29,988 nucleotides of DNA from contig JBJMGI010000108.1 in NCBI GenBank assembly GCA_045807945.1, forward strand, positions 1 to 29,988. The letters are read 5' to 3'. Made by a program: the position numbers and the translations under genes. Shown piece by piece: positions 7,487 through 14,709 of the stretch (positions within the stretch are counted from its first letter, which is position 1; each line of letters begins with the position of its first letter). Under the pieces are notes generated by a model. It saw only the letters and a list, made by a program, of their open reading frames with translations, was not told the DNA's origin and made no database searches. The stretch comes from CAVQGF01 sp045807945. Lineage in GTDB: Bacteria > Acidobacteriota > Terriglobia > Terriglobales > Acidobacteriaceae.

Positions 7487-9016
7487 ATGCGCAGATTACT
7501 GCTCGCAGCACTTCTATGCTCGGCCGCGGCTTTCGCCCAGGAAACTAAGGACGCTCAGGTCACTCGAGACGAAGGCGCGGCGCTCACCATCTACAACCAG
7601 AACTTCGCTGTGGTTCGCCAGCTATTTCCGCTGAGCCTGAACGCCGGCGAGAACCGCATCACCTTCACCGGCGCCACGGCACACATCGAGCCCGATAGCG
7701 TGATCCTGCGCGACCCATTCGGGAAGCGGCAGTTCCAGATCTTCGAGCAGAACTACCGCAACGATCCTGTATCGCAGGAACGTCTGCTCTCGCTCTTCGA
7801 GGGCAAGACCATCGATTTCCTCGTCAAGAATCAGGACAAGCCCGACGAGATCGTGAAGGGCAAGATCATCCGCAGCGGCTACGTTCCCCATTACGAAGCC
7901 ATGAACCGCTACGGGCAGCAGTATTACCAGGCGCAGATGGCATACGCCGGCCAGACCTCGCAACCCATCATCGAAGTCAACGGCAAGCTGCAGTTCTTTC
8001 TTCCCGGCCAACCTCTCTTCCCGGCGCTGGGCGACGACACAATCCTGAAACCGCAGCTCGATTGGCTGCTGCGCAGCGATGGTGCTAGCAGCGGACAGGC
8101 GGAAGTCAGCTACATCAGCGGCGGTATGAGTTGGGACGCTGCCTACAACATCGTGGCGCCTGAAAAGGGCGACGTCATCGACCTTATCGGTTGGGTCACG
8201 CTCGACAATCAGAGCGGCACAGATTTCCGCAACGCGCACATCAAGCTGATGGCTGGCGACGTCAATAAGATCCAGCCAGGACAGGGGTATGTAAACGGCG
8301 GAATAGCTGCGCGATCCATGGCGATGGAAGATTCAATGCAAAAAGCCGTTACGGAGAAAGCTTTCGACGAGTTCCATCTCTACGCCCTGGAACGTCCCAC
8401 TACCTTGCACGATCGCGAGACCAAACAGGTCGAGTTCGTTCGCGGTACTGACGTGAAGTCGCAGCGCATTTACGTCTACGATGGTGCGCAGCTCGACAAC
8501 CAGTGGCAGTACAACCCCGAGTACGCCCGCAATGACCAGAACTACGGTACGCAATCGAATCCGAAAGTCTGGGTGATGCAGGAATTCAAGAACTCTAAGG
8601 AAAATAATCTTGGCATGCCGCTGCCCGCCGGCCGCCTGCGCTTCTATCGTCGCGATACCGACGGCACGCTGCAGTTCACCGGAGAGAACAAGATCGACCA
8701 CACGCCCAAGGATGAGACCGTGCGCGTTTACACCGGCAACTCATTTGACCTCGTCGGCGAGCGCACCCGCACCAACTACCACATTGATACTCGCGGCAGT
8801 TTTCTCGACGAGTCGTTCGAGATCAAAGTCCGCAACCACAAGAAAGAAGCTGTCAGTGTGCGGGTGGTCGAGCATCTGTATCGCTGGGTTAACTGGAGCA
8901 TCGTCAATCCGACCAGCACGTTCAAGAAAAAGGACAGCCGCACCGCCGAGTTCACGGTGACCATCCCACCCGACGGCGAGAAGGTCATCACCTACACCGC
9001 GCACTACACGTGGTAG
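7487..9016 (+). CDS. Secreted DUF4139 domain protein
   Basis: 509 residues from ATG 7487, with AAGGGGA about 8 nt upstream and a signal peptide (MRRLLLAALLCSAAAFAQ). The N-terminal part (about 25-185) begins ALTIYNQNFAVVRQLFPLSL. The DUF4139 domain (about 190-509) shows VSYISGGMSWDAAYNIVAPE, GWVTLDNQSGTDFRNAHIKL and the C-terminal VVEHLYRWVNWSIVNPT. DUF4139 proteins are beta-rich and often exported; their biochemical role is unsettled. The next gene starts 19 nt downstream and is probably cotranscribed. Family assignment is confident; function is not. Confidence 0.85.
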   Translation: MRRLLLAALLCSAAAFAQETKDAQVTRDEGAALTIYNQNFAVVRQLFPLSLNAGENRITFTGATAHIEPDSVILRDPFGKRQFQIFEQNYRNDPVSQERLLSLFEGKTIDFLVKNQDKPDEIVKGKIIRSGYVPHYEAMNRYGQQYYQAQMAYAGQTSQPIIEVNGKLQFFLPGQPLFPALGDDTILKPQLDWLLRSDGASSGQAEVSYISGGMSWDAAYNIVAPEKGDVIDLIGWVTLDNQSGTDFRNAHIKLMAGDVNKIQPGQGYVNGGIAARSMAMEDSMQKAVTEKAFDEFHLYALERPTTLHDRETKQVEFVRGTDVKSQRIYVYDGAQLDNQWQYNPEYARNDQNYGTQSNPKVWVMQEFKNSKENNLGMPLPAGRLRFYRRDTDGTLQFTGENKIDHTPKDETVRVYTGNSFDLVGERTRTNYHIDTRGSFLDESFEIKVRNHKKEAVSVRVVEHLYRWVNWSIVNPTSTFKKKDSRTAEFTVTIPPDGEKVITYTAHYTW

Positions 9017-9034
9017 AAGGAAAGACAGATACAA

Positions 9035-9475
9035 ATGAGTTCATCAGTTATCCGTGTGTCAGTCATTATCGCCGCCTTGTTTCTATTTGTGACGGTCTGT
9101 ATAGCGGACGCAAATGTCATCAAGCCGATACCCGTCGAGCTTTGGCACGTAGGTGATGACGCCTTGTCTCAAAGGCTCGCCGAAAAAGTCGAGAGTGCGT
9201 TTAAACGGTCGCCGGATTTCGTATTAAGCAGCGGGAGGAAGCAAGGCACGTTGATTGCTTCAATCCCAACAAATATTGAATGGAAATACGTCGCAAAACA
9301 AACCCAAGTGTTTTACAACGTAGAGTTTTCATCGGTGGACGGTAAGAAAATCGGTCTCAGCAAGGGATCATGTTGGGCGGATGAGTTGTCGAAGTGCGCA
9401 ACACAAATCGTTAGAGATGCGAAATCGCAGCGGCGAAAGTTTAGCGGTCGAACCGTCTTACGCCATCGCTGTTAA
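9035..9475 (+). CDS. Small secreted protein, function unknown
   Basis: 146 residues from ATG 9035, with AGAAGGAAAG about 10 nt upstream. The N-terminus is a hydrophobic export signal (RVSVIIAALFLFVTVCIADA). The mature part contains two Cys (SCWADELSKC, about residues 112-120) that could form a disulfide, and ends in a basic tail (SQRRKFSGRTVLRHRC). Base composition is visibly AT-richer than the flanking genes (for example ATTGAATGGAAATACGTC), which may mark a faster-evolving or acquired gene. No family is recognised. Confidence 0.6.
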   Translation: MSSSVIRVSVIIAALFLFVTVCIADANVIKPIPVELWHVGDDALSQRLAEKVESAFKRSPDFVLSSGRKQGTLIASIPTNIEWKYVAKQTQVFYNVEFSSVDGKKIGLSKGSCWADELSKCATQIVRDAKSQRRKFSGRTVLRHRC

Positions 9476-9634
9476 GGAAACCTCAGCGGATAACTGATTG
9501 TGAGCTTCCCTCCGTATTCCCGGCGCTCCCGGGGTCAAAAACAGTTTGCAAGTTCTTAGGGCCCGCCCGTTCTCTTCCTGACAGCGCAAGTTGAGCCTCC
9601 CCTGTAATGCCCACTTCGCTGCTAGGAGGAAGTG
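9476..9634. other. Intergenic leader of the VIT/VWA gene
   Basis: No gene seen. A weak promoter candidate is CTGACA (9578-9583) with TGTAAT (9603-9608) at a long 19-nt spacing. The stretch ends with a perfect AGGAGG (9624-9629). Confidence 0.3.
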
Positions 9635-12184
9635 ATGCAACGCATAACCAAGATTGTTTTCACCATGTTCTTCGCGGTGCTGGTCACCGCGTCCGCTCTT
9701 GCCTCGCCGCCGCGCCCTCCAAAGCCATCGGCCGGCGTGCCGCAGCAAGGCGAGCTCGAGGTCGTGGACCATGATGGCCAGACCACCGGCGTCTGCCCGC
9801 TCAAACACACCGACGTGAAAGCCGAGATCAGCGGATTCATCTCGCGCGTAACCGTCACCCAACATTTCTGGAACCCATCGAAGGAGAAGATCGAAGCCGT
9901 TTACGTCTTTCCGCTGCCGAACAATGCGGCAGTGGACGACATGACGCTGAAGGTGAACGACCGCACCATCAAGGGGCTCATCAAGAAGCGCGACGAGGCG
10001 CAGGCCATCTACAACGCCGCGAAAAACGCCGGACACGTTGCCGCGCTCCTCGATCAGGAGCGCCCCAACATCTTCACGCAGTCGGTCGCGAACATCGTCC
10101 CCGGTGCGCAGGTCACGGTCGAGATCAGCTATGTCGAGACTCTGAAGTACGAAGCAGGCAGCTACGAATTCGTTTTTCCCATGGTCGTTGGCCCGCGCTA
10201 CATCCCGGGCTCCATGGCCACCGGACAGCAGGGCGGCGGCTGGTCGCCTGATACCGATCGCGTCCCCGATGCATCGCGCATCACGCCGCCGGTCGCGGGA
10301 ACACACACTCCGAATGAGCGCGCCGGTCACGACATCTCCATCGACGTCACCCTCGACGCCGGTGTTCCCATCCAGGAGTTCCATTCCATCTCGCACGACG
10401 TGCTTAGCGACCGCACCGGACCGAACTCCGCGCACGTTCGCCTGAAAGATGAATCCGTCATTCCGAACAAAGATTTCATCCTCAAGTACGACGTCTCCGG
10501 TGTCAAGATTGAAGACGCGCTGCTCACTCACCACGATTCGCGAGGCGGATTCTTCACCTTCATCCTGCAGCCGCCCGACCGTGTGAACCCGGACCAGATC
10601 GTCCCACGTGAGATCGTATTCGTGATCGACACCTCCGGCTCGCAGATGGGCTTTCCGCTCGAGAAGTCGAAGAAGCTCGCCGACGAAGCGCTCAACCATC
10701 TCAACGCGAACGATACGTTCAACATCATCACCTTTGCCGGGAATACTCAGGTGCTTTTTCCTGAGCCCGTGCCCGCGACGCCCGCCAACATGCAGCGCGC
10801 GCGTGCATTGCTCGGAAACCTGACCGGCGGCGGCGGCACGGAGATGATGTCTGCCATCCGCGCCGCGCTTGATCCCAGCGACGCGTCCGATCACCTACGC
10901 GTCGTCGTCTTCATGACCGACGGTTATGTCGGCAACGATATGGAGATCATTGGCGAGGTGAAGAAGCACCAGAACGCGCGCGTCTTCACGCTTGGAATCG
11001 GCAACTCCGTCAATCGCTTCCTGATCGACAAGATGGCCGAAGCCGGACGCGGCGAGAACGAAGTCGTTACTCTCGCCGACGCGGCCGATCCCGCTGTCGA
11101 GCGTTTGTTCGAGCGCATCCGCACGCCTATCCTCACCGACGTCACTATCGATTGGAACGGCATGCCCGTGGCGGAGATCTACCCCACAAAGATGCTCGAC
11201 CTGTTCACCGCGAAGCCGGTCATTGTCACCGGACGCTACAACCGCGCAGCCAAAGGGACGATCCGCCTGAAGGGCATGCGCGCCGGCCAGCCATTTTCGC
11301 GCGACATCGCCGTCAATTTCCCCAGCGACGAAAAAGATCACGACGTGCTCGCGACCTTGTGGGCGCGCACGAAGATCGAGCACCTGATGTCGCAGGATTG
11401 GAATGGCATGCAGAGCGGCAATCCGACGGGCGATCTGAAACAGCAGATCACCGATTTAGGTCTGCAATATCGCCTGATGACACAGTTCACATCCTTCGTC
11501 GCCGTCGAAGAGATGACGATCACTGAAGGCGGACAGGCGAAGACCGTTCAGGTTCCCGTGGAGATGCCGGATGGCGTGAGCCGACAAGGGGTCTTTGGAG
11601 GCAAGGATGGCGAAACGTTCTACCAGAGTGTCCCCGCCAGCACGAATCTCATGTACGCATCGCCCGGGGTGGCCTCGCCAAAAGCGCAAAACGCGCCCAC
11701 CGGCTACGTCGGCGGAGGCGTAAACCTCAGCGACGGCGGCTTCGGCGGTATCGGCGTCTACAGTCGCAAGACAGCGACCGAGTCTACTTCTCAAGCAGCC
11801 GTTCCAGCAAAACAGGATGCGAAGAAAGCACGCGCCGAGTTCAAGCTCTCGCCCACGTTGCAGCAGACCTTGCAATGCACACAGATACTGGCGATCTCGT
11901 CGCGGGCACCGTCGAAGAGCAGCGATGTGGGCTGCGCAACCGACAAAGACGGCAAAGTCCGCGTGCAGTTGCAGCTCACCGACAAATCGGCGGAGACGAT
12001 GAAGCAGTTGCAGGCACTTGGCTTTGAGATCGTCAGCGACCCGCGCTCGTCCGCAACCATCGCCATCGGCAAGATCTCGGCGTTTAAGCTCGCCGATCTC
12101 TCGAAGCTCGACGCCGTGCGCTACGTCTCTAGTCTCGACGCGTCAACCAGCGCGCCGGCCGTGTCGAAGGGAGGGAAGCGGTAG
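9635..12184 (+). CDS. Secreted VIT and VWA domain protein
   Basis: 849 residues from ATG 9635, five nt after a perfect AGGAGG; the GTG at 9632 is too close to it. The signal peptide is MQRITKIVFTMFFAVLVTAS. Residues about 30-170 are a VIT domain (EISGFISRVTVTQHFWNPSK; EAVYVFPLPNNAAVDDM; QSVANIVPGAQVTVEISYVE). Residues about 322-500 are a VWA domain with an intact MIDAS: DTSGS (Asp about 332), Thr in GGGGTEMMSA (about 400) and MTDGY (about 427). VIT-VWA architecture is shared with inter-alpha-trypsin-inhibitor heavy chains and bacterial surface proteins. After residue about 690 comes a Gly-rich linker, then a terminal domain (about 770-835: VRVQLQLTDKSAETMKQLQA, then SKLDAVRYVSSLD) resembling subtilase propeptide-like folds. 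No LPXTG or C-terminal anchor is present. Metal-dependent adhesion or protein binding in the envelope is likely. Confidence 0.88.
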   Translation: MQRITKIVFTMFFAVLVTASALASPPRPPKPSAGVPQQGELEVVDHDGQTTGVCPLKHTDVKAEISGFISRVTVTQHFWNPSKEKIEAVYVFPLPNNAAVDDMTLKVNDRTIKGLIKKRDEAQAIYNAAKNAGHVAALLDQERPNIFTQSVANIVPGAQVTVEISYVETLKYEAGSYEFVFPMVVGPRYIPGSMATGQQGGGWSPDTDRVPDASRITPPVAGTHTPNERAGHDISIDVTLDAGVPIQEFHSISHDVLSDRTGPNSAHVRLKDESVIPNKDFILKYDVSGVKIEDALLTHHDSRGGFFTFILQPPDRVNPDQIVPREIVFVIDTSGSQMGFPLEKSKKLADEALNHLNANDTFNIITFAGNTQVLFPEPVPATPANMQRARALLGNLTGGGGTEMMSAIRAALDPSDASDHLRVVVFMTDGYVGNDMEIIGEVKKHQNARVFTLGIGNSVNRFLIDKMAEAGRGENEVVTLADAADPAVERLFERIRTPILTDVTIDWNGMPVAEIYPTKMLDLFTAKPVIVTGRYNRAAKGTIRLKGMRAGQPFSRDIAVNFPSDEKDHDVLATLWARTKIEHLMSQDWNGMQSGNPTGDLKQQITDLGLQYRLMTQFTSFVAVEEMTITEGGQAKTVQVPVEMPDGVSRQGVFGGKDGETFYQSVPASTNLMYASPGVASPKAQNAPTGYVGGGVNLSDGGFGGIGVYSRKTATESTSQAAVPAKQDAKKARAEFKLSPTLQQTLQCTQILAISSRAPSKSSDVGCATDKDGKVRVQLQLTDKSAETMKQLQALGFEIVSDPRSSATIAIGKISAFKLADLSKLDAVRYVSSLDASTSAPAVSKGGKR

Positions 12185-12218
12185 CAGGGGAAAACGCTAA
12201 CTCGCTTCGCACAACGAT

Positions 12219-12249
12219 AGAGACGCGGTTCGCCGCGTCTCTGTTTTTT
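12219..12249 (+). terminator. Intrinsic terminator with UUCG tetraloop
   Basis: AGAGACGCGG (12219-12228), loop TTCG, CCGCGTCTCT (12233-12242): a perfect 10-bp stem closed by the very stable UUCG loop, followed by G and six T (12244-12249). It lies 35 nt after the VIT/VWA stop codon and separates it from the ABC gene. Confidence 0.93.
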
Positions 12250-12255
12250 GTGCGC

Positions 12256-12261
12256 TACAAT
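12256..12261 (+). promoter_or_regulatory. TACAAT -10 box for a leaderless ABC gene
   Basis: TACAAT lies 6 nt before GTG 12268, so transcription starting about 7 nt downstream of the box would begin at the start codon. There is no ribosome site between the terminator and the GTG. No good -35 is visible. Confidence 0.5.
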
Positions 12262-12267
12262 CGCGAC

Positions 12268-13047
12268 GTGCCCCTCATCGAAGCGCGCAATCTTGTGAAG
12301 GTCTTCTCGTCCGACGCCCGCCTCATCGGCGGGAGCGCCCACACCACACGCGCCGTCGACGATGTCTCGCTCACTATCGAATCCGGCGAGACGCTCGGCC
12401 TCGTCGGCGAATCCGGTTCGGGCAAGAGCACACTTGGCCGACTCATCCTCCGGCTGATTGAGCCCACATCCGGCACCGTGACCTTCGCGGGAAAGAACGT
12501 CACCGCAATGGGTTCGCACGAGCTGCGTACACTCCGCCGCGACATGCAGATCATCTTTCAGGACCCGTTCGGCTCGCTCGATCCGCGCATGAAGGTGCTC
12601 GAGATTGTCATCGAACCGCTTATCATCCACAACGAACCCGGCGACCTGAAGCAGCGCGCCGCCGAGCTGATGCGCGCCGTCGGCATGGACTCATCCGCAC
12701 TCGCGCGCTACCCGCATGAGTTCTCCGGAGGCCAGCGCCAGCGCATCGGCATCGCCCGCGCCCTCGCGCTAAAACCAAAATTCATTGTTTGCGACGAGCC
12801 CGTCTCCGCACTCGACGTCAGCGTGGGCGGTCAGATCGTCAATCTGCTTCGTCAACTACAAAAAGATTTTGGGCTGACCTACCTGTTCATCTCGCACTCG
12901 ATGCCCATCGTGCGTTATCTTGCGACTCGCATCGCCGTAATGAGCCGCGGCCAAATCGTCGAGACAGGAGAAGCAGAACAGATCACCTCGCGCCCCTCGC
13001 ACGAATACACCCGCAAGCTGTTGGAGGCCACTCCCGAAATCGCCTGA
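12268..13047 (+). CDS. Oligopeptide/dipeptide-type ABC transporter ATP-binding protein
   Basis: About 259 residues from GTG 12268 (MPLIEARNLVKVFS); the GTG at 12250 lies in the terminator T-run and is rejected. Walker A GESGSGKST (about 48-56), a Q-loop (MQIIFQDPFGSLDPR), signature FSGGQRQRIGIARAL (about 151), Walker B FIVCDEPVSALDVS and the switch His in FISHSMPIVRYL. The 'FQDPFGSLDPRM' loop and 'EIVIEPLIIH' are typical of the DppF/OppF/GsiA branch. The C-terminal extension is minimal, ending RKLLEATPEIA. No permease, substrate-binding protein or second ATPase is next to it, so the transporter it serves must be encoded elsewhere, or the gene is an orphan. The substrate cannot be assigned. 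Confidence 0.88.
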   Translation: MPLIEARNLVKVFSSDARLIGGSAHTTRAVDDVSLTIESGETLGLVGESGSGKSTLGRLILRLIEPTSGTVTFAGKNVTAMGSHELRTLRRDMQIIFQDPFGSLDPRMKVLEIVIEPLIIHNEPGDLKQRAAELMRAVGMDSSALARYPHEFSGGQRQRIGIARALALKPKFIVCDEPVSALDVSVGGQIVNLLRQLQKDFGLTYLFISHSMPIVRYLATRIAVMSRGQIVETGEAEQITSRPSHEYTRKLLEATPEIA

Positions 13048-13069
13048 TTGGATCTGAGTGCTTCAGCGC

Positions 13070-13086
13070 GAGTCGAGGGATCTAGG
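13070..13086. repeat. Partial copy of the dispersed palindromic repeat
   Basis: GAGTCGAGGGATCTAGG is identical to the 3' part of the copy inside pcrA (near 18034-18050). Here it covers the stop codon of the convergent ACT protein (TAG on the minus strand, 13082-13084). Confidence 0.5.
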
Positions 13087-13492
13087 TTTTGACGATGTGC
13101 CCCGCCGCCCGCAGCCCCTTCGCCGCCGTCGCGAGCGCCTTTTCTTTCACCATCACGTAGTCCGTGTCGTACGTTGAGATCGCGAAGATGCTCACCTTCG
13201 CATCCGCGAGCGGCTCCAGCACCGACGCGAGCACGCCTGTCATCGCAAAGGGAAAAGGACCTGCGAGCCTGAAGCAACGCCATTCTCGTTCGGACTTCAG
13301 TATGCTCGGCACGTACTTGCTCTCACACACTATGGAAAGCTCATCGCCCGTCCGCGTGATCGAAAACACCGACCCCCGTGTAGCCCACTGCGGCACGGCA
13401 GCATCGGCAGCCAACCGGCACACCGCGAACTCCTGCGGCAGCAGCTGCAACGTCAGTTGATGTGGTTGAGATTTCACGCTGCCGAAAAGCAT
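13082..13492 (-). CDS. ACT domain-containing protein
   Basis: 136 residues from ATG 13492 (minus). The N-terminal half contains LQLLPQEFAVCRLAADAAVP, then SITRTGDELSIVCE; the C-terminal half is GVLASVLEPLADAKVSIFAI, then STYDTDYVMVKEKALATAAK. This is the double ACT-like (ACT_7/CASTOR-type) arrangement of small stand-alone proteins thought to bind amino acids; no enzyme domain is attached. The gene is divergent from the small membrane protein at 13513 and shares its promoter region, with no clear ribosome site, so a leaderless or short-leader message is possible. Its stop codon lies in a fragment of a dispersed repeat. Ligand and partner are unknown. Confidence 0.8.
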   Translation of the reverse strand: MLFGSVKSQPHQLTLQLLPQEFAVCRLAADAAVPQWATRGSVFSITRTGDELSIVCESKYVPSILKSEREWRCFRLAGPFPFAMTGVLASVLEPLADAKVSIFAISTYDTDYVMVKEKALATAAKGLRAAGHIVKT

Positions 13493-13500
13493 ACAAGGAG

Positions 13501-13507
13501 TACAGTA
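13501..13507. promoter_or_regulatory. Two-way -10 element between divergent genes
   Basis: TACAGTA reads TACAGT on the + strand (6 nt before GTG 13513) and TACTGT on the minus strand (9 nt before ATG 13492). Both genes lack a clear ribosome site, consistent with one small shared promoter giving leaderless or near-leaderless transcripts in both directions. Confidence 0.35.
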
Positions 13508-13512
13508 GTCGC

Positions 13513-13659
13513 GTGGAGAAAAAGATCTTCTGGCTCTGCTTTATGATGCTCGACACCATCGCCGACATCGAGCTTCCACTGTGGTGGGCGCTCTTCGCCA
13601 CCATTCCCGCCGTGATGATCAGTTGGTGGGTCGCCTACCGCAGCGAGTGGTTCAGCTGA
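13513..13659 (+). CDS. Putative 48-residue membrane protein
   Basis: From GTG 13513 the frame gives MEKKIFWLCFMMLDTIADIE, then LPLWWALFATIPAVMISWWV and AYRSEWFS, ending at TGA 13657-13659. Residues 20-40 form a strong Trp-rich transmembrane helix; residues 5-13 are also hydrophobic. A TACAGT -10-like box 6 nt upstream suggests a leaderless message. The stop codon directly abuts the end of the convergent adenosine deaminase gene (13660). The upstream GTG at 13462 lies inside the divergent gene and is less likely. No family recognised. Confidence 0.5.
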   Translation: MEKKIFWLCFMMLDTIADIELPLWWALFATIPAVMISWWVAYRSEWFS

Positions 13660-14709
13660 TCACTTCCCGTCGAGCATCTTCACAAATTTCAGCTTCTCTT
13701 CCGGCGGCAAGAACGACGCTTCGAAAGAATTCCGCGCCAGCTCGCGCAGATGCTCGTCTGTGAATGCGAAATTATCTTGCGCTATTTGATATTCGTTTGC
13801 GAGCCATGAGCCGAACATCGGCGGATCGTCGCTGTTCAACGTGATCATCAGACCTTCGTCGAAGTAGCGGCGCACGGGATGGTCCTGGATCTTGCGGCAG
13901 CATCCCGTACGTAGGTTGCTGGTGATATTGATCTCGATCGGCACCTGCCGCTCTGCCAATTCCTGCACCAGGTCAGGATCGGCGATCGCATTCAGCCCGT
14001 GCCCAATCCGCTCCGCGCCGATATTCAGCGCCGCCCAAATCGATTCCGGCCCCACGGACTCGCCCGCGTGCGCCAGCAGGTGCAGCCCGCTCCCTTTCGC
14101 CTTGTTGTAGATCGCTCTGAACTGTTCCGCAGGACCGCGCGCCTCATCGCCGCCAATACCGATGCCCACAATGCTCCCGTGCTTCTTTCGCAGCCGAATG
14201 CTCTCGTCCACAACGCGTTGCGCGGCATCGATCCCAAAGTGCCGAACCATGTCCACGATCCACAGCACAGAGACTCCAAAGTCCTGCTCGCCGCGTTTCC
14301 GTCCTGCCTCGATCCCCTCCAGGAACGGCTCGAACTCCTGCCCGCGCCATTGGATGATGCCCGCGCTCACGTACACTTCGGCGTGCTTCACGCCTTCGGC
14401 GCGCAAGCGCTCGAGCATTTTGTAGGTTACGAGTTCGAAGTCCTCCGGCGTGCGCATCTGCTCGCTTACCGTCTTGAACGCCCGCAGGAAACCCATGAAG
14501 TCGTTGTACCGGTAGAGCTTCTCGATCGCTCCCGGCGCGAGCAGATCGATATCGGAAATATCCTTGTACCTGCTGCTGGCCGGTGGTGCGAACCGCTCGG
14601 GATGCCGCTGCGCCAATTCGAGCAGCGTCGCCGGCTCGACCGTTCCTTCAAGATGTAAATGGAGCTCCGCCTTGGGGAGCTTACGGATGTATGGAGATAC
14701 TTCCGGCAT
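13660..14709 (-). CDS. add: Adenosine deaminase family protein
   Basis: 349 residues. Hydrolytic deamination of adenosine or deoxyadenosine to inosine in purine salvage, a Zn-dependent TIM-barrel enzyme. Motifs: AELHLHLEG (His17, His19 metal ligands; Glu21, Gly22), HLLAHAGES (about 213, third His), the catalytic-base region ERIGHGLNAI, EINITSNL, and LNSDDPPMF (about 293-298, Asp metal ligand). The length matches the family. The start ATG overlaps the TAA of the upstream permease gene by one base (TAATG), so translation is coupled. Substrate could be adenosine or a related 6-aminopurine compound; motif context favours adenosine deaminase. Confidence 0.9.
   Translation of the reverse strand: MPEVSPYIRKLPKAELHLHLEGTVEPATLLELAQRHPERFAPPASSRYKDISDIDLLAPGAIEKLYRYNDFMGFLRAFKTVSEQMRTPEDFELVTYKMLERLRAEGVKHAEVYVSAGIIQWRGQEFEPFLEGIEAGRKRGEQDFGVSVLWIVDMVRHFGIDAAQRVVDESIRLRKKHGSIVGIGIGGDEARGPAEQFRAIYNKAKGSGLHLLAHAGESVGPESIWAALNIGAERIGHGLNAIADPDLVQELAERQVPIEINITSNLRTGCCRKIQDHPVRRYFDEGLMITLNSDDPPMFGSWLANEYQIAQDNFAFTDEHLRELARNSFEASFLPPEEKLKFVKMLDGK

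Noticed and set aside
9458..10894. 478-codon minus-strand frame opposite the VIT/VWA gene
   Set aside because: Shadow of a high-GC gene; low-complexity Arg/Gly/Asp product, no ribosome site, and the + strand has intact VIT and VWA domains.
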